Assembly (NCBI RefSeq): GCF_020707265.1
Contig: NZ_JAJFEQ010000004.1
Coordinates: forward strand, 1 to 64,000
Direction: 5' to 3'
Source: Massilia sp. IC2-477
GTDB lineage: Bacteria > Pseudomonadota > Gammaproteobacteria > Burkholderiales > Burkholderiaceae_D
Length of the DNA: 64,000 nucleotides
Below the pieces are notes generated by a model, which was given only the letters and a program-made list of their open reading frames with translations, was not told the DNA's origin and ran no database searches. Position numbers and translations under genes: made by a program. Positions 15,584-23,104 of the stretch are shown piece after piece. How positions within the stretch are numbered: position 1 is the first letter of the stretch; every line of letters starts with the position of its first letter.

Positions 15584-15982
15584 ATGGATAACGAACCCGA
15601 TTCCGCGCCACTGGTACTGGTGGTTGAAGACGACGAGCACATCGCCCAGGTATTGCGCTTCATGCTCGAGCGCCAGGGCTACCGCGTCGTCCACCTGGCC
15701 GACGGCCGCGCCGCCAGCCAACACATCGCCGCTGCCCCCGCGCGCCCCGACCTGGTCCTGCTGGACGTGATGCTGCCCTACGTCGACGGCTTCGAGCTGG
15801 TACGCCTGGCGCGCGAACGCGGCGACTGGGCCGGCGTGCCGATCCTCATGCTCACTGCCAAGAACACCGAGCGCGACACCGTGCGCGCCCTCGACGCCGG
15901 CGCCAACGACTTCGTCATCAAGCCTTTCCAGCCGAATGAACTGCTGGCGCGGGTGCGCCGTTTCCTGAAAACGGGCCCATGA
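15584..15982 (+). CDS. single-domain response regulator (CheY-like)
   Basis: This 132-residue protein is a receiver domain only. The acidic pocket is VEDDEH, the phospho-acceptor lies in LLDVMLPYVDG, the switch threonine is in MLTAKN, and the lysine is in VIKPF. The ending RVRRFLK is where an output domain would begin in an OmpR protein, but the frame stops. It is the first gene of a four-gene overlapping operon with a HEAT-repeat protein and a GT2 enzyme, so it may control polysaccharide synthesis by protein contact. The ATG start is used because an upstream GTG adds only a non-conserved leader. Confidence 0.88.
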   Translation: MDNEPDSAPLVLVVEDDEHIAQVLRFMLERQGYRVVHLADGRAASQHIAAAPARPDLVLLDVMLPYVDGFELVRLARERGDWAGVPILMLTAKNTERDTVRALDAGANDFVIKPFQPNELLARVRRFLKTGP

Positions 15983-17037
15983 ACCCGAGCGCCCTCGACG
16001 CCGGCGCCAGCAGCAGCTTCGTCACCATTGCGGTGTGGACCGGGGCCATCGCCCTCGGCCTGACCCTGTTGCTCGCGCTGCAGATCGTGTTGCTGCGCAT
16101 GGCCCTGCGCCGGCGCGAACGGCGCGCCGCCGCCGCCCTGCAGCGCTGGCGTCCGCTGCTGAACCAGGCCATCGTCGGCGAACAACCCGATCTTCCTGCG
16201 CTCGCGCCGCGCGAGCGCTTGCCCTTCCTGCACCTGTGGGCGCACCTGCAAGGCTCGCTGCGCGGCGAAGCCAGCGAGGCGCTCAATACGGTGGCGCGCC
16301 GGCTCGGCGTCGACAGCCTGGCGCGCGGCATGCTGGCGCGCGGTGCGCGCGACGAACGCCTGCTGGCCAGCCTGGTGCTGGGCCACCTGCGCGACCGCGA
16401 GGCCTGGTCCCAGCTGCTGGCGCTGGCGCGCACACCCGACAGCGCGCTCTCGCTCACCGCGCTGTGGGCGCTGGTGCGGGTCGATCCGGACGCCGCGGCC
16501 GAGTACCTGACGCCGCTCTTCATCGAACGCGAGGACTGGGCCCTGTCGCACGTGGCCGGGATCCTGCAGCAGGCCAGCAGCCCGGTGGCGCAAGTGCTGG
16601 CGCGCCTGTTGCCGCAGCTGGGCGAAGCGCGCCTGCCGCGTGCGCTGCGCATCGCCGAGTCGCTGCGCGTCACGCTGCCGGCCGGGGTGCTGGCGGGGGC
16701 GCTGCGCAGCACCTCCAGCGCGGTGGTGATCGCCGCCCTGCGCGGGGTGCGCACGCCCGAGACCCTGCCTGAGGTACGCGCGCTGCTCGGCCACGAGGAC
16801 TGGCAGGTGCGGGTGCAGGCCGCGCGCGCCCTTGGCCGGGTCGGCGAACGCAGCGACGCCGCGCGCCTCACGCAGCTGCTGGGCGACCCGCAGTGGTGGG
16901 TGCGCTACCGCGCGGCCCAGGCCCTGCGCGAGTTGCCGCTGCTCGCGCGCGCCGACCTGGAAGCGGTACGCGCCTCGCTCACCGACCGCTTCGCGCTCGA
17001 CATGCTGGACCAGGTGCTGGCCGAGGAGGAGGCATGA
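15979..17037 (+). CDS. HEAT-repeat protein with N-terminal membrane anchor
   Basis: This 352-residue protein has one membrane segment at about residues 16-38, followed by RRRERR on the cytoplasmic side. The remainder is a run of about 30-residue helical repeats of HEAT type, clearest near the end (LPEVRALLGHEDWQVRVQAARALGRVG, then DPQWWVRYRAAQAL). HEAT repeats are protein-binding scaffolds. Its start overlaps the response-regulator stop by four bases and its stop overlaps the GT2 start, so strict co-translation is likely. It may dock the receiver onto the membrane glycosyltransferase. Confidence 0.82.
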   Translation: MNPSALDAGASSSFVTIAVWTGAIALGLTLLLALQIVLLRMALRRRERRAAAALQRWRPLLNQAIVGEQPDLPALAPRERLPFLHLWAHLQGSLRGEASEALNTVARRLGVDSLARGMLARGARDERLLASLVLGHLRDREAWSQLLALARTPDSALSLTALWALVRVDPDAAAEYLTPLFIEREDWALSHVAGILQQASSPVAQVLARLLPQLGEARLPRALRIAESLRVTLPAGVLAGALRSTSSAVVIAALRGVRTPETLPEVRALLGHEDWQVRVQAARALGRVGERSDAARLTQLLGDPQWWVRYRAAQALRELPLLARADLEAVRASLTDRFALDMLDQVLAEEEA

Positions 17038-18461
17038 TGCAAGCCAATTGGGGCGGGCTGCTGATCGAGGCCACCACCTGGTTCGTGTTCTGCTATTTCA
17101 TCGCGCTCAACGGGGGCTACCTGATGCTGAACGCGCTCGCCCTGCGTGCGCTGCGCATCAAGGGCCAGGAACTGTTCATGGCCGAGCTGCCACGCGCCTG
17201 GTCGGGCCTGGAGCCGCCGGTGAGCATCCTGGTGCCCGCCTATAACGAGGAAGCGACCATCGCCGCCTCGGTGCGCTCGATGCTGCAGCTGTCCTATGCG
17301 GAATTCGAGATCATCGTCGTCAACGACGGCTCGAAAGACGGCACGTTGGGCGTGCTGCAGCGCGAATTCGCCCTGCTGCCCTTCCCCGAAGCCTACCGGC
17401 GGCAAATTCCGACCGCCGAGGTGCGCCAGGTCTACCGCTCGACCCGCTATCCGAACGTGCGCGTGATCGACAAGCTCAATGGCGGCAAGGCCGATTCATT
17501 GAACGCCGCGATCAACGTGGCGCGCTATCCGCTGGTGTGCGGGGTCGATGCCGACTCGATCCTGCAGCGCGACAGCCTGGCCAAGGTCACCGAACCTTTC
17601 CTGCGCGACCCCAGCGTGGTGGCGGCCGGCGGCACGGTACGCGTGGCCAACGGCTGCACCGTGAGCGGGGGCTTTCTCACCAGCGTCGGACTGCCGAAGA
17701 ACATCTGGGCCCTGTTCCAGGTGGTCGAGTACCTGCGCGCCTTCCTGTTCGGGCGACTGGGCTGGTCGGGAATGAACGGCATGCTGATCATCTCGGGCGC
17801 CTTCGGCGTGTTCCGCAAGGACACCGTGGTCGAGGTGGGCGGCTACCGCCGCGACACCATCGGCGAAGACATGGAACTGGTGGTGCGCATGCACCGCGTG
17901 CTGCGCGCACGGCGCCAGCCCTACCGCATCGAATTCGTTCCCGACCCGGTGTGCTGGACCGAGGCGCCCGAGGACTACCGCACTCTGAAGAACCAGCGCG
18001 TGCGCTGGCAGCGCGGCCTGGCCGAGAGCCTGAACGCCAACTGGGGCCTGGTCTTCTCGCGCAACGGCGGCGTGCCGGGCTGGGTGGCCTTTCCCTTCAT
18101 GCTGCTGTTCGAGTGGCTGGGGCCCGTGATGGAACTGGGCGGCTACGCCTTCATGCTGTGGGCCTACTTTGCAGGCGCCATCTCATGGGAGGCCTTCGGC
18201 GCCTTCCTGTTCGTTGCCATCGGGCTCGGCATCCTGTTGTCAAGCTCCGGCCTGCTGCTCGAAGAGATGTCCTTCCACATCTACCCGCGCGGCAAGCAGC
18301 TCCTGATGCTCGGGGTGGTCGTGGTGCTCGAGAACTTCGGCTACCGCCAGCTCAATTCGGTATGGCGCCTGACCGGCCTGTATCGCTGGGCGATGCAGAA
18401 AGAGGCCACCTGGGGCGCGATGCGGCGCAAAGGGACCTGGCAAAGCGGGGCCGGCCAATGA
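17034..18461 (+). CDS. processive family-2 glycosyltransferase, membrane-bound
   Basis: This 475-residue inner-membrane enzyme has an N-terminal hydrophobic segment (about 10-30), a GT-A catalytic domain and several C-terminal membrane helices. Motifs: VSILVPAYNEE, NDGSKDG, GVDADSIL (metal-binding DxD), GEDMEL (base) and QRVRW (QxxRW of processive enzymes). The layout is that of PgaC, BcsA and hyaluronan synthases, so it should polymerise and extrude an exopolysaccharide; the sugar is not predictable. The start at 17034 overlaps the previous stop (ATGATG after GGAGGAGG) and the end overlaps the next ATG. Confidence 0.9.
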   Translation: MMQANWGGLLIEATTWFVFCYFIALNGGYLMLNALALRALRIKGQELFMAELPRAWSGLEPPVSILVPAYNEEATIAASVRSMLQLSYAEFEIIVVNDGSKDGTLGVLQREFALLPFPEAYRRQIPTAEVRQVYRSTRYPNVRVIDKLNGGKADSLNAAINVARYPLVCGVDADSILQRDSLAKVTEPFLRDPSVVAAGGTVRVANGCTVSGGFLTSVGLPKNIWALFQVVEYLRAFLFGRLGWSGMNGMLIISGAFGVFRKDTVVEVGGYRRDTIGEDMELVVRMHRVLRARRQPYRIEFVPDPVCWTEAPEDYRTLKNQRVRWQRGLAESLNANWGLVFSRNGGVPGWVAFPFMLLFEWLGPVMELGGYAFMLWAYFAGAISWEAFGAFLFVAIGLGILLSSSGLLLEEMSFHIYPRGKQLLMLGVVVVLENFGYRQLNSVWRLTGLYRWAMQKEATWGAMRRKGTWQSGAGQ

Positions 18462-20095
18462 ACGCGACGGTGCTGGCTGCTTTCCTGCACCTGTGCCCGG
18501 CGTCCAGCGCACCGGCGGGGGCGCCGTCCGCCACCGCCTTCGGCGCCGACGGGAGCGAGCTGCGCTTCGTCGTCAATGCCGCACCAGGCATGCCCGGCTG
18601 CCGCTCGCTGGCACTGGGCGCGGCCCAGGTCGAGGCCCTGCAGCTACTGGCGCCCGGCGCCCGCCCGACACGCACCATCCTGCTGCAGGGCAGCGACAGG
18701 GATGGCCGCTTCAGCGTCAGCGAGCAGACCCTGGTGCCCGACGGCGGCGCGGACACACCCGCGAAACCGCAGCCGATGCCGCTGCGGACCAACCTGCTCG
18801 CAACGATGCAGGCGCGCAGCTACGGCGTCGAGGAACGGGTCGAGGCCAGCCTGGCGGGCGGCCGCCTGCAAATCAGCTGCCGGCCCGGCAGCCGTCCGGC
18901 CGGCGTCCTGCTCACCGGCCCCTGGACCATGCCGCGCCTGCGCGCCGTGCTGCGCGCCGGCTTTTCCGGCAAGGGACAGTTCGACTGGCAGGTGGCCGAC
19001 GCCGCGCAAGCGGCGCGCGAGTCCGGGCTCGACATGGGGCGGATCGCTGCCGGGGGTGCGGGCAGCGCGCGCCTGGCCCTGCCGGCCGGGCTGGATCGCG
19101 GCAGCTGGCGCCAGTTCGTGATCGCCTGTCCGGCTTCTGGCGGCAGCCTGCGCCTGGATTCGCTCGTGCTGGAGCCGGAAGCGCCCGCCGCGGCGCCCCG
19201 CTCCACCTGGATCTGGGACCGCAGCGCCTGGCGCGAGCGCGGCGACGAGCTGCTCGCATGGGCCGCGCGCCAGCGCATCGGCGAGCTGTTCATCGTGGTG
19301 CCGCTGGAAGAAGGACGGGTCCAGGAACCGCAAGCGCTGGCGGCATTCGTCCGCCGCGCCGGCCAGCAGGACGTCAAGGTCAGCGCGGTGGAAGGCGACC
19401 CGCACATGGTGCTGCCTTCCCAGCGCGCTGCCACCGCCGCGCGCGCCCGCGCCTATGCCGCCTACAACGCGGCGGCCGAACCGCCGGCGCGCCTGGCGGC
19501 GATCCAGTTCGACATCGAGCCCTACCTGCTGCCCGAACACGTGCTGCCGTCCTCCCGCCTCGACGAGGAATACCCCGCCACGCTGGCGGCGCTGCGCGAA
19601 GCCGCCGGCAGCATGGCGCTGGAATTCGTCGTGCCCTTCTGGTGGGACGAGCGCGCGGCGGTCCTGGCGGGCCTGGCCCGCTACGCCGATGCGCTGACGG
19701 TGATGGACTACCGCACCGATCCCGAGCAGATCCAGCGCTTCGCCGTCCCTTTCCTCGACTGGGCGGCCGCGAACGGCAAGCGGGCGCGCATCGCACTGGA
19801 AGCGGGTCCGCTGCCGCGCGAGACGCAGCGCCGCTACCAGCGCCTGCCCGACGGCAGCGCGGGCGACATGCTGCTCGTTACGCTCGAAGGGCGGCAGCTG
19901 CTGGTGCTGCTGCGCCAGCCGCTGGCGCATGCCAGCGCCCAGCCCTACCAGCTGACCGGCGCCCGCGTCATCGACGGCTCGGCCACCACCTTCCATGCCG
20001 ACAAGGACGCCTTGCGCGCGCTGCTGCCGCGCCTGGAAGCGGACTTCGGCGCCTGGCCGGGCTTCGGCGGGATCGCCCTGCACGAACTGCGCTGA
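18458..20095 (+). CDS. glycosidase-like protein of an exopolysaccharide operon, function unknown
   Basis: This 545-residue protein starts with a short hydrophobic N-terminus (about residues 1-17) that may be a signal peptide. The first ~220 residues look like beta-sandwich modules. From about residue 240 (RSTWIWDRSAW) the sequence has a TIM-barrel-like alternation with IGELFIVVPL, AIQFDIEPYLLP, FVVPFWWDE and ALTVMDYRTD, in the style of glycoside hydrolases or deacetylase partners. The acidic pair in FDIEP is a candidate active site. Its ATG overlaps the GT2 stop, so it probably trims, exports or modifies the polymer. No named family could be assigned. Confidence 0.6.
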   Translation: MNATVLAAFLHLCPASSAPAGAPSATAFGADGSELRFVVNAAPGMPGCRSLALGAAQVEALQLLAPGARPTRTILLQGSDRDGRFSVSEQTLVPDGGADTPAKPQPMPLRTNLLATMQARSYGVEERVEASLAGGRLQISCRPGSRPAGVLLTGPWTMPRLRAVLRAGFSGKGQFDWQVADAAQAARESGLDMGRIAAGGAGSARLALPAGLDRGSWRQFVIACPASGGSLRLDSLVLEPEAPAAAPRSTWIWDRSAWRERGDELLAWAARQRIGELFIVVPLEEGRVQEPQALAAFVRRAGQQDVKVSAVEGDPHMVLPSQRAATAARARAYAAYNAAAEPPARLAAIQFDIEPYLLPEHVLPSSRLDEEYPATLAALREAAGSMALEFVVPFWWDERAAVLAGLARYADALTVMDYRTDPEQIQRFAVPFLDWAAANGKRARIALEAGPLPRETQRRYQRLPDGSAGDMLLVTLEGRQLLVLLRQPLAHASAQPYQLTGARVIDGSATTFHADKDALRALLPRLEADFGAWPGFGGIALHELR

Positions 20096-20191
20096 CGCTA
20101 CCCGGCCCGCATGGAAGCGTGAGCTGCGGCCCTGCAGGCTATCTTTCTGCTGGTATCCGGCACTATCATGGCTGATCGCAAAGGAGAACCA

Positions 20192-20278
20192 ATGGCCACG
20201 ATCCGACGAATCCAGTGGCGCGCGCTGTCGACCGCGCAGGTCGCCGATCGGCAGAAAACGATGGAGGGCAAGCGATGA
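20192..20278 (+). CDS. possible 28-residue leader peptide
   Basis: A short frame, MATIRRIQWRALSTAQVADR and eight more residues, follows a strong ribosome site (AAAGGAG) and ends in TGA overlapping the ATG of the next gene (ATGA). An in-frame ATG at 20168 could extend it by eight residues. The arrangement is typical of translational coupling. The peptide is basic and has no recognised domain. It is supported only by spacing and ribosome site. Confidence 0.4.
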   Translation: MATIRRIQWRALSTAQVADRQKTMEGKR

Positions 20279-20814
20279 AGCGTGGACTTTCGCTGCACGA
20301 GGCCGAGAAGGCTTTCCGCGGCTTCGGCTGCAGTCACTACTTCATGGGTCGCGAGGACCCCGAGCTCCTAGCCGTGTACAAGAACCTGGCGATTTCGAGC
20401 GAACAGGAAACCGAATGGACCAAGGCGTCCTTCCGCGAACTCGCCGCCACGCTGGACCAGGCGTCGACGCCCGCCGCGGATCTATGGTGGAAGCATGCGA
20501 GCGCGACGACGCACGCCGAGTCCATCGGGCAGATCGAGGTACTGCGCGAGTTGTACCGGGTGTCGTCGGCAATCCTGCACAAGGTCCCGGACGGCGACTG
20601 CATCATGTGCGCCGAAAAGATCCTGGCACGCGGCTTCGTGGAGCTGGAACGTGGCGTCGTCTTCCTGGCCTGCTCGCTCGGAGACCCGGCACTGGCCACA
20701 GGCTTTCTGCACCTGGCCAGGGCATTTGCAGGCAAATACACTGGCGCCGACCACCAGCGGCTGGAGCAGGCAATAGTGCGGGCGGAGACCATCCACTCGA
20801 TGATCGTCACCTGA
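20275..20814 (+). CDS. hypothetical protein
   Basis: This 179-residue soluble protein has no signal peptide. It appears mostly helical, with scattered cysteine and histidine residues (GCSHYFMG, DCIMCAEK). No known motif was recognised. The chosen ATG is preceded by GGAGGG and overlaps the stop of the 28-residue leader frame. A small membrane-protein gene follows 13 bases later on the same strand. Base composition matches the host. Confidence 0.6.
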   Translation: MKRGLSLHEAEKAFRGFGCSHYFMGREDPELLAVYKNLAISSEQETEWTKASFRELAATLDQASTPAADLWWKHASATTHAESIGQIEVLRELYRVSSAILHKVPDGDCIMCAEKILARGFVELERGVVFLACSLGDPALATGFLHLARAFAGKYTGADHQRLEQAIVRAETIHSMIVT

Positions 20815-20827
20815 AGCGGCGAAGCCG

Positions 20828-21151
20828 ATGGCCACGACACTGAAGACACTGCTGCGCCTGTGTGCGATCGCTGCCCTGTTGACCTATGCTTCCCTGCTGG
20901 TCCCAGGGCGCGCCCTCAACAGCTGCGGCGACATGGGCCCCTGCCCGGTTCTGGCCTATGGCTTCCCTTTGCCCTTCCTGGCCGACAGCCAGGCGATTTC
21001 ACCGGTAGGTTCGGTCGAGAGAGATCCGTTGTCCCTGCTCATCGGCATCGACGACATCCTCTGGCCACGCCTCTGGCTCGCCTTCCTGTTCTGGCTGCTG
21101 GTCGCGCGCGCCGCGCGCTGGGCCTGGCGGCGCCGGCGCACAGCGCACTAG
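20828..21151 (+). CDS. small membrane protein, hypothetical
   Basis: This 107-residue protein has two predicted membrane segments (about 9-28 and 80-98), a short extracytoplasmic loop containing the cysteine pair in NSCGDMGPCP, and a very basic end WAWRRRRT. No family was recognised. It follows the previous hypothetical gene by 13 bases and its stop overlaps the stop of the convergent ABC transporter gene. Confidence 0.55.
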   Translation: MATTLKTLLRLCAIAALLTYASLLVPGRALNSCGDMGPCPVLAYGFPLPFLADSQAISPVGSVERDPLSLLIGIDDILWPRLWLAFLFWLLVARAARWAWRRRRTAH

Positions 21152-23013
21152 CCGGCCACGGCCACTTTCGGCAGCTGCCGCACAGGCTGGGCGCCGCCCT
21201 TCACGACGGCTACGGGCCCGTCGAACTGGAAGCTGCCCGCCTCGATCAGCTCCCACGCCCCCTCGCCCTTCAGGCTCAGCACATGGGTGTGATGGCGCAG
21301 CACAGCGGCGCGGTGCGCGATGCTGATCAGGGTGGCGCCGCCGTCGCGCAGGCGCGCATACAGCGAGGCTTCGTTGCCGCTGTCGAGGGCACTGGTCGCT
21401 TCGTCCAGGATGACGATCTTCGGCCGGTGCACCAGCACGCGGGCAAAGGCCAGGCGCTGCTGCTCGCCGACCGACAGCAGCTTTTCCCAGTCGTGCACGG
21501 CGTCCAGCCCGCCGACGCGTTCGGCCAGGCGCGGCAGATGGACCTGGTCCAGGATGTCCAGCAGCGTCTCGTCATCCAGTTCGCAGTGGGTGCTTGGATA
21601 GACCAGCTGGCTGCGCAGGGTGCCCGACTGCAGGTAGGGCTGCTGGGGCAGGAAGAAGAATTCTTCCAGCGGCGGCCGCTGGATCACCCCGCTGCCGCGG
21701 TCCCACAAGCCCGCGATCGCGCGCAGCAGCGAACTCTTGCCGCAGCCGCTCTCGCCGGTGATGAGCAAGGCGTCGCCAGGTGTCAAGACCAGGTCCAAGT
21801 CCTTGACCAGCACCCGCTCCGACCCCGGCGGATGCAGGGTCACGGCTTCCAGCGCCAGGTGCTCGCCGTCGCGCGTCTGGATCCGCGCCTCCGTCTTGGC
21901 GGCTGTCTGCTGCGCTTCCGGCAGCACCAGGCGCGACAAGGCCTGCAGGCGGTCGATGCCCGCCACGAAGCGGCTCAGGCTTTCGAAGTTGTCGACGATG
22001 ACGCCGACCGCGCTCAAGACCGCGGTGAAGGCGCCCGCCGCCTGCACCGCCCGCCCCACTTCCAGCTCGCCCGACAGCACGCCGCCGGCCAGGATCATGA
22101 AGGGCAGCACCAGGGTCAGCTGGCTGAAGGTGCGCTGGAACAGGTTGAGCGAACACTGCTTGCGGATCAGCTTCGCGAAATTGCGGAACACCTTGTCGAA
22201 GCGGCTGTCGATGTGGGCGCGCTCCTGGGCCTCGCCACGGTAGAAGGCGATCGATTCCGCATTCTCGCGCAGGCGCATCAGGCTGAAGCGGAAATCCGCT
22301 TCGCGCCGCAGCTGCCAGAAATTCAGCTGGATCAGCGGGTTGCCGAAGACGACCAGGGCCACCATGGTGCCCACCAGTGCATACACCGCCAGCACGCCCA
22401 CCAGCAGGTGGGAGATCGACCACAGCACGGCGCTGAAGGCCACCAGCTGCATGATCGAACCGAGGAAAATCAACAGGAAGTGGATCGACCTGCCGGTGAA
22501 GGTGTTGATGTCTTCGCTGATGCGCTGGTCCGGGTTGTCGATCTCGCTGTCGGCGCCCAGCTGGTAATACTTGCGCCCGCCCAGGTAGCCGTCGAGGAAG
22601 CGGCCGGTGAGCCAGCGTCGCCACTGGTTGGCGAACTGGTCGCGCATGAAGTAGTAGAAGGCATAGGTCGGCACCGCGAAGGCCAGCACCATCAGGCAGG
22701 CCCGCACCGAGGTCCAGAAGCGGTCGGCATTCCTGCTTGCCAGCGCCGAGGTCATTTCGCCGGTCTGGTTGTTGAGCATGACCGCCAGCTTGGTCTCGAC
22801 CAGCATCAGGACGATCAGGAGCAGCAGCAGGCTCCAGGCCTTTTTCCTGTCGCTTCCCAGCCAGTAGGGCTTGGCGACATTGATAAACTGCTTCCAGGCA
22901 GTGAGCGACAGGCCGGCGGCCCGGCGTTTCTTGTGCGGCGCCGGCGAGGTGTCGTCGGGGGCGGCATCAACAGTGGCGGGGATCGGCGTTTTCATGGTGG
23001 TCGTGTCCTGCAT
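21148..23013 (-). CDS. SbmA/BacA- and YddA-like ABC transporter, fused permease and ATPase
   Basis: This 621-residue half-transporter has an N-terminal ABC_membrane_2 / SbmA_BacA permease (about residues 40-350; markers LNNQTGEMTSAL, NPDQRISEDINTFT, AESIAFYRGE) fused to an ATPase. The ATPase has Walker A GESGCGKSS, signature LSVGEQQRLAFAR and Walker B VILDEATSALD. The switch histidine lies in SIAHR. Relatives (YddA, Rv1819c type) move peptides, cobalamin or very-long-chain lipids. The N-terminal 30 residues are Pro/Lys-rich. It stands alone on the minus strand, so the substrate is open. Confidence 0.88.
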   Translation of the reverse strand: MQDTTTMKTPIPATVDAAPDDTSPAPHKKRRAAGLSLTAWKQFINVAKPYWLGSDRKKAWSLLLLLIVLMLVETKLAVMLNNQTGEMTSALASRNADRFWTSVRACLMVLAFAVPTYAFYYFMRDQFANQWRRWLTGRFLDGYLGGRKYYQLGADSEIDNPDQRISEDINTFTGRSIHFLLIFLGSIMQLVAFSAVLWSISHLLVGVLAVYALVGTMVALVVFGNPLIQLNFWQLRREADFRFSLMRLRENAESIAFYRGEAQERAHIDSRFDKVFRNFAKLIRKQCSLNLFQRTFSQLTLVLPFMILAGGVLSGELEVGRAVQAAGAFTAVLSAVGVIVDNFESLSRFVAGIDRLQALSRLVLPEAQQTAAKTEARIQTRDGEHLALEAVTLHPPGSERVLVKDLDLVLTPGDALLITGESGCGKSSLLRAIAGLWDRGSGVIQRPPLEEFFFLPQQPYLQSGTLRSQLVYPSTHCELDDETLLDILDQVHLPRLAERVGGLDAVHDWEKLLSVGEQQRLAFARVLVHRPKIVILDEATSALDSGNEASLYARLRDGGATLISIAHRAAVLRHHTHVLSLKGEGAWELIEAGSFQFDGPVAVVKGGAQPVRQLPKVAVAG

Positions 23014-23104
23014 GAGTCACAGCCCAAGCATACGACCAGGAATAAGGCTGTTCAGTGCGGAAACAGACATAGCGCCCGGCGCGCCCGCCTTTGTCCCGCG
23101 ATGT

